Below, one piece after another: positions 1 to 8,076 of a stretch of 21,832 bases of DNA. The position numbers were made by a program, and so were the translations under genes. Every line of letters begins with the position of its first letter. Within the stretch, counting starts at the first letter, position 1. The notes under the pieces are model-generated. The model ran no database searches. It was not told the DNA's origin and was given only the letters and a program-made list of their open reading frames with translations. This DNA is from Thalassotalea_A litorea (GTDB lineage: Bacteria > Pseudomonadota > Gammaproteobacteria > Enterobacterales > Alteromonadaceae), in the NCBI RefSeq assembly GCF_043642205.1, contig NZ_JBHZSG010000051.1, positions 1 to 21,832 of the forward strand, in the 5' to 3' direction.

Positions 1-31
1 TCTCTGCAATCAAAGCCTTGTCTAAAAGCCT

Positions 32-62
32 TTAAATTCTCACTGAGTGAGCAATAATTTAA
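32..62. repeat. Imperfect inverted repeat downstream of pilE (cluster C)
   Basis: TTAAATT-CTCACT-G-AGTGAG-CAAT-AATTTAA forms a near-palindrome just past the minus-strand pilE stop. It has no clear T-tract and a low-GC outer stem, so it is only a weak terminator candidate for cluster C. It could equally be an operator for whatever lies to the left. Confidence 0.3.
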
Positions 63-93
63 TGTGATTGGTATAAAGTGTCCAAACCAACGG

Positions 94-666
94 TTAAGGC
101 TGCCAGCATGCCATATTGACGGTGCCATCGCTTGTAAAGGCTTTTCGGGCATTGGTTGAATCCAGACTAAATCGCAGACAGGCTTTGTCCTGTTGCTGAG
201 CGTTGATAGCATCAGCGGTGATGGTGAATAGATCATAACCATGCACATGTTTGGTTTTCACGTCTATCGTAAATTTATAACGAGTGTTTTGGGCTACAGA
301 GGTTTGCGCAATGGCACTTTGTTGATACTGACCGGTTCTTAGCAATAACTCTTCTTCTATCGCCGCCAGACTATACAGGGATTGCACGGCCTGATGCCGG
401 TGACTTTTTAACATTATTTGATGAAAACTACCTTGAGCGATCATAAAAATAATCGCAATAATCAACAGGCAAACCATTAACTCAATCAAATTAAAACCCA
501 GGCTGCGCTGCTTACCATGTCGATGGTTGCCATATCGAAGATTGCTATATTGATTGGTGTTAGCATGGTTGTTAATCGCCAGTATGTTTTTCGTCTGTAT
601 GTTTTTCGTCTGTATGTTTTGCGCTGATATATTAGCGACATATTGAAAACGTCTTCTGATGCTCAT
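94..666 (-). CDS. PilE-like type IV pilin, cluster C, with an unusually long leader
   Basis: The 190-aa prepilin is the last gene of the minus-strand pilV–pilW–pilX–pilE set. It has a class III signal with G57|F58 and Glu at +5 (GFNLIELMV), followed by a hydrophobic helix, and ends in ACWQP like other PilE proteins. I chose the ATG at 666 because AAGGGG lies 6 bases upstream and the gene then begins 23 bases after the pilX stop. An in-frame ATG at 741 lies inside pilX and has no Shine-Dalgarno. The resulting leader is 57 residues, much longer than the usual 5–25, and contains a repeated NIQTK motif from a 15-bp DNA repeat. No ATG, GTG or TTG lies closer to the cleavage site. It probably acts as a minor or major pilin subunit processed by PilD. 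The pilin identity is secure; major versus minor is not known. Confidence 0.8.
   Translation of the reverse strand: MSIRRRFQYVANISAQNIQTKNIQTKNILAINNHANTNQYSNLRYGNHRHGKQRSLGFNLIELMVCLLIIAIIFMIAQGSFHQIMLKSHRHQAVQSLYSLAAIEEELLLRTGQYQQSAIAQTSVAQNTRYKFTIDVKTKHVHGYDLFTITADAINAQQQDKACLRFSLDSTNARKAFTSDGTVNMACWQP
582..625. repeat. 15-bp tandem repeat inside the pilE leader (cluster C)
   Basis: Two perfect copies of GTATGTTTTTCGTCT (582–596 and 597–611) are followed by a degenerate third copy (612–625). On the coding (minus) strand each unit is five codons, giving NIQTK repeats in the prepilin leader. Because 15 is a multiple of three, copy-number change would alter leader length without a frameshift. 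Confidence 0.85.
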
Positions 667-689
667 CGTTGGCCCCTTGTTTATAAACG

Positions 690-1178
690 TCAGGAGTGGG
701 GCACTGAAATCGTGTAAGTCGGTAGGGCGCTTAATTGCCATTGGCTGTGATGTTGCTCTACGCTAAACCAGTAAACCGTCTCATTGTTATCGTTTGTCTG
801 TTGGCCAATATAGATAAGGCGGTAATGGATTTTTTCGTTTGGTTGCCAGCCTAAAGAATGGAATTGGAACCAATCGGCCAGCGGGTGATCATCTTTTGTC
901 ACCTGTGGTGTAAACCCTTCAGACATTTGCATCAAATCATGACCGGCGGTAATCAGTTGCTGAGCCTGTTGTTTTGCCAGATTTAACAGGCTTTTCTGAT
1001 CGTTGAGTTGGGTTATGTGGTTAATCGCTAAATTAGATTGCTGCTGGGTGCTCAGTATTTGATTAAATAGGCCGCCGCTAGTGACCGCTAAAATGAGTAA
1101 AAAAATCAACGTTGTGATCAAAATAAACCCGGATTTTAAGCGTCGTAATTTATGTCCGACAGCTGATGTTTTGTCCAT
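690..1178 (-). CDS. PilX-like minor pilin, cluster C
   Basis: The 162-aa protein has a prepilin-like start: basic leader MDKTSAVGHKLRRLKSG, cleavage at G17|F18, then a hydrophobic stretch FILITTLIFLLILAVTSGG. Position +5 is Thr rather than Glu, as is usual in the PilX/PilK/GspK type. The ATG at 1178 is chosen because GGGAG sits 6 bases upstream; the upstream in-frame TTG at 1199 has no ribosome site. The gene lies between pilW and pilE of the same strand with short gaps, so they are probably co-transcribed. Length is typical for PilX, in contrast to the 407–414 aa PilX proteins of clusters A and B. Family knowledge places PilX in the minor-pilin priming complex at the pilus tip. The remainder of the protein has low similarity to the other two copies. 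Confidence 0.75.
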   Translation of the reverse strand: MDKTSAVGHKLRRLKSGFILITTLIFLLILAVTSGGLFNQILSTQQQSNLAINHITQLNDQKSLLNLAKQQAQQLITAGHDLMQMSEGFTPQVTKDDHPLADWFQFHSLGWQPNEKIHYRLIYIGQQTNDNNETVYWFSVEQHHSQWQLSALPTYTISVPHS

Positions 1179-1209
1179 GAATAACTCCCTGTATTTCAAT
1201 TATTCTGAT

Positions 1210-2163
1210 TTATAACGCTACGGTGAAAACCAGAGATTCCCTTAAAAACTTGTCTGAAAATTCCATTTCTGTCTCCGCTACATTAAAGCGTGTGGTTACC
1301 GGCGGACCACTGAGTTCGCATTCGCTGCGGGCAATAAGGTGGACACTAATACTTCTCACCAATTGCCAGGCAACGACCTGATCCGCTGCAACCTGATGGT
1401 CGATATCGCCATCGTCATCCCTGTCGATATCAAATAACAGTTCCAGGTGTTCAATACCACTGGCAACTTCCTCGGTTTTTGGCAGGCCGTTGCTCAGGTA
1501 TTTTCGATACAGAGCCGGAATAGCCACGCCATTGCATGTACGATTGCTATTGGCAAGGTAAAATGTCTGAGAAATGACAGCATAGGTAGCGGCGTTGACG
1601 TCGGGAAACTGATTTATGGAAAATTCATGGTCATTGCCTCGAAAAAACTTTGCCTGGGTTTGGTGTAAACGGATAAATGGATTGGCAGGAGCGTCAATCA
1701 ATTCGGCCCGTTTTAAATGACGAAGGGTTAAAATATCGGAATCGCGATAACTCGAGGCACTGATACATTCATAATGGCTTCGGTTATTATTTAAAGCGCT
1801 GATCGGTTGCCATACGTGAAATGCCCAATCGCTCTTATCCTTATCACAACTCGGAGCTTGGCTATGGTTTACGCTTATGCTTCCGGAATAGTTTAACAAG
1901 CCTTGCAGCTTAAACCAGAATTGGCTTTTGTTAAGCGGTAATTGTAATTGATGCTGAGCAAATCTTAAGCTTTCCTGAACCCGGACAAGTTGCTCTGTAA
2001 AAACAAATGCTCGATTTAGCGACAATAACGAGTTGATAACCAGCGTAAGCACAAATAGCGCGATAGCCAGAGAAACCATCACTTCTATAAGGGTCAGGCC
2101 GGTGACAGTCGTTTTTGTTTTGGTGGCTTTCGTTATCGGGCGTTTGACCCGTGAAATATTCAT
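1210..2163 (-). CDS. PilW-like minor pilin, cluster C
   Basis: The 317-aa prepilin has G22|L23 with Glu27 at +5 (GLTLIEVMVSLAIALFVLT); Leu at +1 replaces the usual Phe. The C-terminal part contains an aspartate-rich loop, DRDDDGDID, followed by a W-x-LVRSISVHLIARS segment that fits the PilW family. The ATG at 2163 overlaps the pilV stop as ATGA and has GGAG 8 bases upstream, so translation is probably coupled to pilV. An upstream in-frame TTG at 2199 lacks a ribosome site. PilW is a minor pilin of the tip/priming complex in type IVa pili; the loop suggests calcium binding, which is inference. It is clearly different in sequence from the cluster A and B PilW pair. Confidence 0.8.
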   Translation of the reverse strand: MNISRVKRPITKATKTKTTVTGLTLIEVMVSLAIALFVLTLVINSLLSLNRAFVFTEQLVRVQESLRFAQHQLQLPLNKSQFWFKLQGLLNYSGSISVNHSQAPSCDKDKSDWAFHVWQPISALNNNRSHYECISASSYRDSDILTLRHLKRAELIDAPANPFIRLHQTQAKFFRGNDHEFSINQFPDVNAATYAVISQTFYLANSNRTCNGVAIPALYRKYLSNGLPKTEEVASGIEHLELLFDIDRDDDGDIDHQVAADQVVAWQLVRSISVHLIARSECELSGPPVTTRFNVAETEMEFSDKFLRESLVFTVAL

Positions 2164-2699
2164 GGTGTTGTCTCCATATATCGCTGCAACAACATGCAAT
2201 GGTAGTCATTTTCCGATTGTTGAGGGCAGGCCTTGTTAGCTCCCACTACCGGATTGGCATGCCAGTAAATACTCACACTCGTACTATTTGACGTTTTCGC
2301 GATTGCAAGTGATGAAAATGGTAACGACTCGAGTTTTTGCTGGGCCAGGAATAGATCATTTCTGGCGATATCCGTCCTATCACAAGGAGACGATGTGCAA
2401 TTTCGGGGGGAAGAGATTTTCGTCGCTGATAGTGCAATGTACTCGTTAACAGCATTCTCATTACGATCGATTCGATTGAGTAAATCATCGGCTATTTGCG
2501 CAGCCTGAAGCTGTTGATAGTTGCTTTGAGTTTTATTGGCCAATAATAACTGCAATTTGGCGATGCCTAAGAACACATAAGAAAAGATGGCTAGCGCAAT
2601 CAATAACTCCAGCAGGCTAAAGCCTGTCATTCGCCAGCTATTGCGCGATGTGATCAAAACATCATTTTGTTTCTTTAGAGCTTTCATTACACTGTCCAT
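2160..2699 (-). CDS. PilV-like minor pilin, cluster C
   Basis: The 179-aa prepilin is the first gene of the minus-strand cluster. Its leader of 26 residues ends in MTG|FSLLELLIALAIF, with Glu31 at +5. The ATG at 2699 has AAGGA about 9 bases upstream; a second in-frame ATG at 2687 is possible but has no good ribosome site. The region after the helix (QLQAAQIADDLLNRIDRNE) matches the usual PilV pattern of a heptad-like alpha1 extension. Its size is ordinary for PilV and forms a sharp contrast with the 684–692 aa PilV proteins on the other strand. The gene overlaps pilW by 4 bases. No fimT gene precedes it, so this cluster lacks its own FimT/FimU. Confidence 0.75.
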   Translation of the reverse strand: MDSVMKALKKQNDVLITSRNSWRMTGFSLLELLIALAIFSYVFLGIAKLQLLLANKTQSNYQQLQAAQIADDLLNRIDRNENAVNEYIALSATKISSPRNCTSSPCDRTDIARNDLFLAQQKLESLPFSSLAIAKTSNSTSVSIYWHANPVVGANKACPQQSENDYHCMLLQRYMETTP

Positions 2700-2780
2700 G
2701 TTTTTAATTCCTTGGCTAATCTGGCTAAGCCTTAATCGTTAAAATCCAATAAAGGAGTAGCATCATTATTTAGGTACGTC

Positions 2781-2792
2781 GTTAACGTTAAC
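2781..2792. promoter_or_regulatory. 12-bp perfect palindrome GTTAACGTTAAC, possible operator
   Basis: This self-complementary site sits 82 bases upstream of the cluster C pilV start. It contains TAACGTTA, which recurs at 2968–2975. The position is suitable for a regulator of the minus-strand operon; binding is inference. Confidence 0.35.
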
Positions 2793-2961
2793 TAACGTCC
2801 ATGAATAAACCGACAAGGTGACGCGCTGCGAAAAACATGACGACGCATGCCGTTGCAACCACAATAATTAACTTAGCTCAAACGGATAGTTTTCGGCCTA
2901 TACCTGCAAGGTGTTATTACTGGATATTAGCGGAGCGCCCGCAGCAAGGGGCTTGAGGTAG

Positions 2962-2981
2962 CGCATCTAACGTTAGCTGCG
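2962..2981. promoter_or_regulatory. 20-bp near-perfect palindrome centred on CTAACGTTAG
   Basis: CGCA-T-CTAACGTTAG-C-TGCG has a single mismatched pair. It shares its core with the palindrome at 2781. It lies in the middle of the divergent intergenic region and may be an operator or the stem of a transcript. Confidence 0.4.
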
Positions 2982-3104
2982 TTCTGGCTCCGGAGGTCGG
3001 TGTTGCACCGAAGGTAAATTTTCAAGGCCAATTGCATAAAACCCTTGAGCTTAAAAGCGTTAATGGTGACAATGGAACTGCGACTTGCAGATCATTAAAT
3101 TGAA

Positions 3105-3120
3105 AATATTCGCGAATATT
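3105..3120. promoter_or_regulatory. 16-bp perfect palindrome AATATTCGCGAATATT
   Basis: This is a perfect dyad with no loop, 264 bases upstream of the cluster A fimT start. A dimeric regulator site is the simplest reading, but I do not recognise the motif. Confidence 0.4.
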
Positions 3121-3383
3121 AGTTGGATTTAGCGAGAGTTGTTGGTAAATTGTTTATTATCATCTTGGTTAATAACATATTTTCTCTGAGGTTTTGTAGC
3201 GAATGCTGTAATAACAATGGTTAGAATACGTGTATTAAGATAGTAAACCCCCCCTCTGTACTTTCGAAAATTCCACGACTTTTGGTAGATAGAATCGTAT
3301 AAATTACGCCGTTTCTGTCACAACGCAATAAACATTAATACCTAAATTGATTTCCATTTTTGGGATCTAAGACGTTAATAACA

Positions 3384-3965
3384 ATGAAAAAAATACGTGG
3401 TGTTACTTTTATCGAGTTGATGATTACGTTAGTCATTATCTCAATTCTTGCCTTAGTTGCTGCGCCGAGCTTCGTGCGTAGCATAGAAAGCCGGAACCTT
3501 ACTAGTGCGGCTGAGGCTTTATATTCTCATCTGCAATTGGCTCGTTCCGAGTCCCTATTGCGTTCCGAAGATGTCGTTTTTTCTGTCTCTGGCCTTGGCT
3601 CAACGTCATGGGCGTTCGGTATCAATGAATTAACCGCCTGTGACCCGACCATTGCAGACAATACCTCTGCATCGGCTTGCGTGTTGCAGATAGACGATGG
3701 CGACGGGGCTTTTGTCGCTGCCAATGATAACGTGTTGCATAAAATGGATGGTACCGAATTTACCGATGTTACCATGCAGATGTCTGTTGTCAGTGGTTCC
3801 GCATCTAACTCAATAACCTTTGATCCTGCCCGAGGAACGACCGATGGTGCGAGACTGTACACCCTCACCAGCAAATCCGGTAGCAGTGTCAGCATTTCTC
3901 TATCTTTGATTGGCAACATTAAGCTTTGCTCAAATGACTTGATTGAATACAGGAGTTGTTCGTGA
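3384..3965 (+). CDS. FimT/GspH-like minor pseudopilin, cluster A
   Basis: The 193-aa prepilin has a very short leader, MKKIRG|VTFIELM, with Val at +1 and Glu at +5. It continues with the FimT/GspH pattern: VRSIESRNLTSAAEALYSHL, LARSESLLRS and a C-terminal LSLIGNIKLC segment. The ATG at 3384 is preferred over an in-frame TTG at 3360 because it gives a canonical leader, although the ribosome site is weak. It opens the plus-strand cluster and overlaps pilW by 4 bases (GTGA). FimT/FimU is the minor pilin that links tip and shaft subunits in type IVa pili, and FimT homologues can bind DNA in competence systems; either role is possible here. The FimT of cluster B is a clear paralogue, sharing SRNL, LYS-LQ-AR-ES and the CDP/SACVL cysteine motifs. 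Confidence 0.85.
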   Translation: MKKIRGVTFIELMITLVIISILALVAAPSFVRSIESRNLTSAAEALYSHLQLARSESLLRSEDVVFSVSGLGSTSWAFGINELTACDPTIADNTSASACVLQIDDGDGAFVAANDNVLHKMDGTEFTDVTMQMSVVSGSASNSITFDPARGTTDGARLYTLTSKSGSSVSISLSLIGNIKLCSNDLIEYRSCS

Positions 3966-4741
3966 TCAAAAAGCGCAGTAACAAAGGATTCACAATCATC
4001 GAATTGTTGATCGGTATGGTAATCGGTATGTTTGTGTTAAGTGGCGCAACGTACATTTATGTCACCATAATTGCCAGCAGTGCATCGACATTAAAATCCA
4101 GTAAATTGAATACCCAGATGATGAGCATGATGAGCATCATGGTCAATGATATTCGCCGCGCGGGTTATTGGGCGACGTTTACCGAAACCCCTTCAGCAAA
4201 TCCATTTAGTCAAATTGACGACACCGCTGTCGAAATCATTAACTCGATGGCCAGCGATACCCAGATAACCTTAGGTAGTAATGCCAGTGGCCAGTGTATT
4301 ACTTATTCCTACGATGAAAATGAAAACGGATCGGTTGACGCGGATTCGGAGTATTTCGGCTTTCGCTTAAACGCTGGCAATATCGAAATGCGCACCGCAG
4401 GCACGGTGACAGATGGTGATAGCTGTGTAAACGGTACCTGGACGATTTTAAGCGACAGCGATCTTTATACAATAACGCAGTTGTCTTTTAACAGTGGCGA
4501 CTCTGCCTGTGTCAATACCAGAGAGCCGGATGAATTGGATAATGATGGTGCCAACGGCGAAGACGATGACGATGAGCGGGATTGTTATTCGCAAGTTCCC
4601 ACCGCGGGCAGTGGTGATACTACGGTAGAAACCCGGGATATTGAAATCACCATGACGGCAGCATTAGTCACTGACCCTGAAGTGACGATGTCCATTAGCC
4701 AATCCGTCCGAATAAGAAATGACTGGATAAGAATAAGGTAG
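3962..4741 (+). CDS. PilW-like minor pilin, cluster A
   Basis: The 259-aa prepilin begins MIKKRSNKG|FTIIELLIGM, with Glu14 at +5. The GTG at 3962 is chosen because AGGAG ends 6 bases upstream and GTG overlaps the fimT stop as GTGA; an in-frame TTG at 3956 would leave no ribosome spacing. NDIRRAGYW is the family signature after the helix. A loop DENENGSVD (about residues 118–126) resembles an EF-hand/dockerin calcium loop, and a strongly acidic run follows near 190–207 (DELDNDGANGEDDDDERD). The cluster B PilW aligns along its full length. It is probably a subunit of the tip initiation complex, possibly stabilised by calcium; calcium is inference from the loop only. Confidence 0.85.
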   Translation: MIKKRSNKGFTIIELLIGMVIGMFVLSGATYIYVTIIASSASTLKSSKLNTQMMSMMSIMVNDIRRAGYWATFTETPSANPFSQIDDTAVEIINSMASDTQITLGSNASGQCITYSYDENENGSVDADSEYFGFRLNAGNIEMRTAGTVTDGDSCVNGTWTILSDSDLYTITQLSFNSGDSACVNTREPDELDNDGANGEDDDDERDCYSQVPTAGSGDTTVETRDIEITMTAALVTDPEVTMSISQSVRIRNDWIRIR

Positions 4742-4747
4742 ACCTTT

Positions 4748-5992
4748 ATGTGTCGCAGTAATTACACAGTAAAGTCCCCCACAACCACGAAATACCCCAA
4801 AAAGCAGGCCGGCATGGCTGTGTTAACCATATCTATCATCTTAGTGATTTTGGTCACTATGGTGTCGTTATATTTATCTCGAACCATTTTGTTTGAACAA
4901 AAAATGGTCAATAACGATTTTAAATCAAAAACGACGTTTGAAAGTGCTGAAGCCGGGCTTGCGATAGCACTGGAATACTTGGCAAACGGTTTGGATCGCA
5001 ACAACGATGGGGTCATTGACCCGGTGTTTGATTCAGATAATGATGGTGTAGGTGATTCAAACACGGGAGTTGTTGGTCAGGCGAATGTTTTGGTTAGCGT
5101 TAATGAAATCGTTGCCAACGATATCACCTCGTTAAATGTCGTATCACAAGCGACCAGCCTTGATGATGCATCGGTGAAAACGGTAACAACGACGATGCAA
5201 TCGTTAGATCCTTTACCAAATCACCCAGACAATCCATTGACCACTCGCGGCAGTCTGGATGTCAATGGTTCCGCAACGGTCCATAACCCCGAGGGCCACA
5301 GTACCATTTGGAGTGGCGGTGATGTCGATATTGGCTCGAATAACTCAACCGCAACCTATATCGCCGATCCTACCGATGCCACATATCCTGGCTGTATGGA
5401 TATTCCAAGGGGCTGTGCTGAAATCCAGACTTCCAATAAAGAAATTGTCGGTTTGGATATTCTTGAACATGATTCGGACTTATTTAACCTTACCCCGGCG
5501 GGTATTTTTGAAAACTTCTTCGGTATGTCACCGAAAGCTTATAAAGAAACCATGGCGTCTATGGTTATCGATCCCAGCGCCCCTGCTGAATCGATAGGCT
5601 GCGCAGCAAATACCTATGATGGCTGTGTATCAGGTTCAACTAACGAAGTAGTTTGGTATCAAGGTGACGTAGAAATTAATGGCGGTACGGTCGGTTGTCG
5701 TTCAAGTGTTAGCGGTAGTAATTTATGCGCCGACAGCGATGAAGCACCGACGATTTTGATTATTGATGGTGATGTCACTTTTTCTGGTAGCCCGCACTTT
5801 TATGGGGTGGTATTTATTATGGGCGATGCCAGCGCCAGTGGTAATTCGACGTTTCATGGCGCGGTGATCACCGGCGGCAGTTTAAACTCAACAAGTGGTA
5901 GTTTAGATATTCATTTTAACACCGGGTTATTGCAAAAAACCCGATGGAATGGTCCGCGGACAGTGGCAGCTGGTAGCTGGCACGATTTTTAG
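4748..5992 (+). CDS. Long PilX-like minor pilin with beta-helix-like C-terminal domain, cluster A
   Basis: The 414-aa protein is about twice the length of ordinary PilX. The N-terminus fits PilX: KKQAG|MAVLTISIILVILVT, no Glu at +5, then VNNDFKSKTTFESAEAGLA. Residues 83–91 (DRNNDGVID) form a calcium-type loop, followed at once by DSDNDGVGD. From about 155 the sequence is rich in Gly, Asn, Ser and Thr, with repeated short beta turns (GGDVDIG, QGDVEINGG, DGDVTFSG, FYGVVFIMG, FHGAVITGG), which suggests a right-handed beta helix or bactofilin-like fold. Six bases separate it from pilW. The cluster B copy is nearly identical through residues 151–262 (10 differences in 112 by hand alignment). The family is well supported; the fold and role of the extra domain are inference. 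Confidence 0.8.
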   Translation: MCRSNYTVKSPTTTKYPKKQAGMAVLTISIILVILVTMVSLYLSRTILFEQKMVNNDFKSKTTFESAEAGLAIALEYLANGLDRNNDGVIDPVFDSDNDGVGDSNTGVVGQANVLVSVNEIVANDITSLNVVSQATSLDDASVKTVTTTMQSLDPLPNHPDNPLTTRGSLDVNGSATVHNPEGHSTIWSGGDVDIGSNNSTATYIADPTDATYPGCMDIPRGCAEIQTSNKEIVGLDILEHDSDLFNLTPAGIFENFFGMSPKAYKETMASMVIDPSAPAESIGCAANTYDGCVSGSTNEVVWYQGDVEINGGTVGCRSSVSGSNLCADSDEAPTILIIDGDVTFSGSPHFYGVVFIMGDASASGNSTFHGAVITGGSLNSTSGSLDIHFNTGLLQKTRWNGPRTVAAGSWHDF

Positions 5993-6011
5993 ATTGGTTA
6001 AAGGAAGCACA

Positions 6012-8066
6012 ATGAAAAATAACAAAAAAAGCTTTGGTTTTAGCTTAATTGAAGTCTTGATTGCGGTGGCAATTTTGTCCGTAGGCCTCCTTGGTGTTGC
6101 CGTATTTCAAGGTGAATTAATCAATTCCAGTACCGAAAATAAAGCCCGTGCTGAGGCATTAGCTTTAGCTCAGGCACGAATGGAAGAGATGCGCAATTAC
6201 ACCGATACGGTAAAAAATATCAGTGAGTTTGATTCTCTGTATCTGGTGTCCACGGGATTCACCAATACAACCACGCACAATGGGGCAAATGCAGTATTTT
6301 CCCGTCAGGAAGCTATTAGCCAAAGTAATGAAACCAAAGAAGTGGCAATTAAAGTCAGTTGGTCATCAGGCAATGGTGAGACCGAAGAGGTCATCATTCA
6401 AAGTGAACTGGGATTTAAATCGCCATCGTTAGTTGGTGAACTCGATGATTTTGATGCCAATGGTCCTATGGTTCGTTCGGCAACCGGGCGAGCGGAATTG
6501 GGTGAGGGTGAAGTTAAAGTTACCGATACCGTTGATATGAGCCAAAATGGTGATGCAACCGGTATTTTAGATCGTGGCGACGGCGATTTACGTCTGACTA
6601 ATGGTGATACACCGGGTAATGATGTCGTGCTGACATTGAAAGATGCCTGTGAATTGGATACCAACGGTGATCGAACCGGTATCCCATGTACGGGGTTCGT
6701 CGAAATATCCGGGCGGGTGTATATTGATACCGCGACGCAAAACAGAATAGCTCCCGGTGACATTTACGTGAAGGCATCGGATGCCGCTTATTGTCAACGA
6801 TACTTTTATGACGCAGACGGTGATGCGGTCGTGGTTGATTCGTCAACGACAACCGCCCATATTACCGCCAACAGCGATTATAAATACTTTGAATACACTT
6901 GTTACCTGGGCGGCGGCTGGCATGGCAATATCGGTCTGGTGCTAGAAGGCGGTATTACCCGAAATGATAAAGTCTGTATGGGCGATCCCACCTCCATCAA
7001 CCCATGGGAAGATACACAAATAGCAGGGCGTCGCGTATATCGTGGTATGGCATACGACTTTACCGATGAAACGAATACGACAATATTAAGAGATGCCAAT
7101 AACGACATCATTTATTATTCTATTGGCGTTGCCGATGCATTGGTCTTGCCGCCTGAAGGTGGTGCGGGCCACGATTTCGTTTTAGCAGCAATGGGACCGG
7201 GGGATAATGATGGCGAACTGTGTAAGTCTGAAGGCATTATGGTTCGGACTGATGCTAACATAGGTGGTGTTCCGGGTGGTTTGTTTACTGGAATACCAAC
7301 TGACTTTTTTTGCTTGAATGTCAATGCCAGTTATGTCGATCAACTGAAATTAGACACATTCGGCTATGCCATCGAAGATTTTTGTCCGTTCGACCCTTCA
7401 GATCCCCCGTCAGAGCGCCATGAAATTCGTGGTATCGTTAATCTGACATCCGATAGTTTTTGGGAAGATAATATTTACCGAACCCGAGTAAATACATCGG
7501 ATGGATTAGGAAACTGTCGACGCGAGTATTGGTCTAAAGTCGATAATACCTACTCGTTGCATTATGTTTGTGATATCTATGATTGGGGTAATGGTTGGAC
7601 GGGCTTTGTTCAAATCACTCCGGATACGTCAATTTTTTCCTGTGCTTCTTTAAAACAAAGTTTTGCCGATGTAACGGGCGACCGAACCATCGCAGATTTT
7701 TCCTGTGCAAACGATGATACCGGAAAGGGAACTGTGACCATAAGTGGTAATATTTCTAAAACAGCGGGTTCAATTGGTACGATTACTATCTCAGATATTG
7801 GTGGAAGTTGTTTGACTAATTCCGATGGAACTAGTTACTCTTGTACCAGTGCCGAATTTGATGCAATTACCCAATGGACCGGTAATGTCATGTATACGGC
7901 ACAAAAAAATAATCACGATGTGTGTATTAGTGCTGCCGTACCTGCACCAGCAAATCAAGAAGTAATCATCAATGGTAAAACCGCCAGTGTTGCATTTACT
8001 AGTTTGGAACGAGGTACGATTAACGTCGATATTGATGTTGTAGGTCGAAACGATTGTGGCCTGTAA
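6012..8066 (+). CDS. Giant PilV-like minor pilin with Cys-rich repeated C-terminal region, cluster A
   Basis: The 684-aa protein starts MKNNKKSFG|FSLIEVLIAVAILSVGLLG, with Glu14 at +5, then the PilV-type helix ENKARAEALALAQARMEEMRNYT. The ATG at 6012 has a GGA ribosome site and gives a canonical leader; earlier in-frame starts lie inside pilX. Ordinary PilV proteins are under 200 aa, so residues about 140–684 are extra. They contain 16 cysteines and three domain-like repeats (about 228–322, 470–565, 573–638). Each repeat has a Y-x-C strand followed by a W-x-G turn (YTC…GGWHGNIG; YVC…GNGWTGF; YSC…QWTGN) and then another Cys. This looks like a disulfide-stabilised extracellular beta adhesin fused to a pilin anchor. 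The pilin identity is secure; the adhesin role is inference. Confidence 0.8.
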   Translation: MKNNKKSFGFSLIEVLIAVAILSVGLLGVAVFQGELINSSTENKARAEALALAQARMEEMRNYTDTVKNISEFDSLYLVSTGFTNTTTHNGANAVFSRQEAISQSNETKEVAIKVSWSSGNGETEEVIIQSELGFKSPSLVGELDDFDANGPMVRSATGRAELGEGEVKVTDTVDMSQNGDATGILDRGDGDLRLTNGDTPGNDVVLTLKDACELDTNGDRTGIPCTGFVEISGRVYIDTATQNRIAPGDIYVKASDAAYCQRYFYDADGDAVVVDSSTTTAHITANSDYKYFEYTCYLGGGWHGNIGLVLEGGITRNDKVCMGDPTSINPWEDTQIAGRRVYRGMAYDFTDETNTTILRDANNDIIYYSIGVADALVLPPEGGAGHDFVLAAMGPGDNDGELCKSEGIMVRTDANIGGVPGGLFTGIPTDFFCLNVNASYVDQLKLDTFGYAIEDFCPFDPSDPPSERHEIRGIVNLTSDSFWEDNIYRTRVNTSDGLGNCRREYWSKVDNTYSLHYVCDIYDWGNGWTGFVQITPDTSIFSCASLKQSFADVTGDRTIADFSCANDDTGKGTVTISGNISKTAGSIGTITISDIGGSCLTNSDGTSYSCTSAEFDAITQWTGNVMYTAQKNNHDVCISAAVPAPANQEVIINGKTASVAFTSLERGTINVDIDVVGRNDCGL

Positions 8067-8076
8067 GGAGAAAATG

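Larger units (their letters stand above)
2700..3383. other. 684-bp non-coding region between divergent pilin clusters C and A
   Basis: I see no convincing gene here. The region must hold the promoters of both divergent clusters, although I could not assign a clear -35/-10 pair for either. It contains several palindromes (listed separately), two copies of the 8-base palindrome TAACGTTA, a CGGTG-TTG-CACCG hairpin near 2998–3010, and a C-run near 3247. Only very short ORFs without ribosome sites occur. A long multi-site regulatory region or an unrecognised RNA are both possible. Confidence 0.6.

Noticed and set aside
2837..2956. Short plus-strand ORF of about 39 codons starting MTTHAVATTI
   Set aside because: There is no ribosome site and no recognisable motif, and it lies across the palindromic control region.
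2930..2982. Integron attC-like site (ATCTAAC with a GC-rich GCCCCTT…GCGGGCG reverse-strand segment)
   Set aside because: The partner core GTTRRRY does not fit, the two cores are adjacent instead of flanking the stem, and no integrase or cassette is present.
6398..7324. Several antisense ORFs opposite pilV, pilX and clpB
   Set aside because: They have no ribosome sites or family motifs and only mirror the reading of long real genes.
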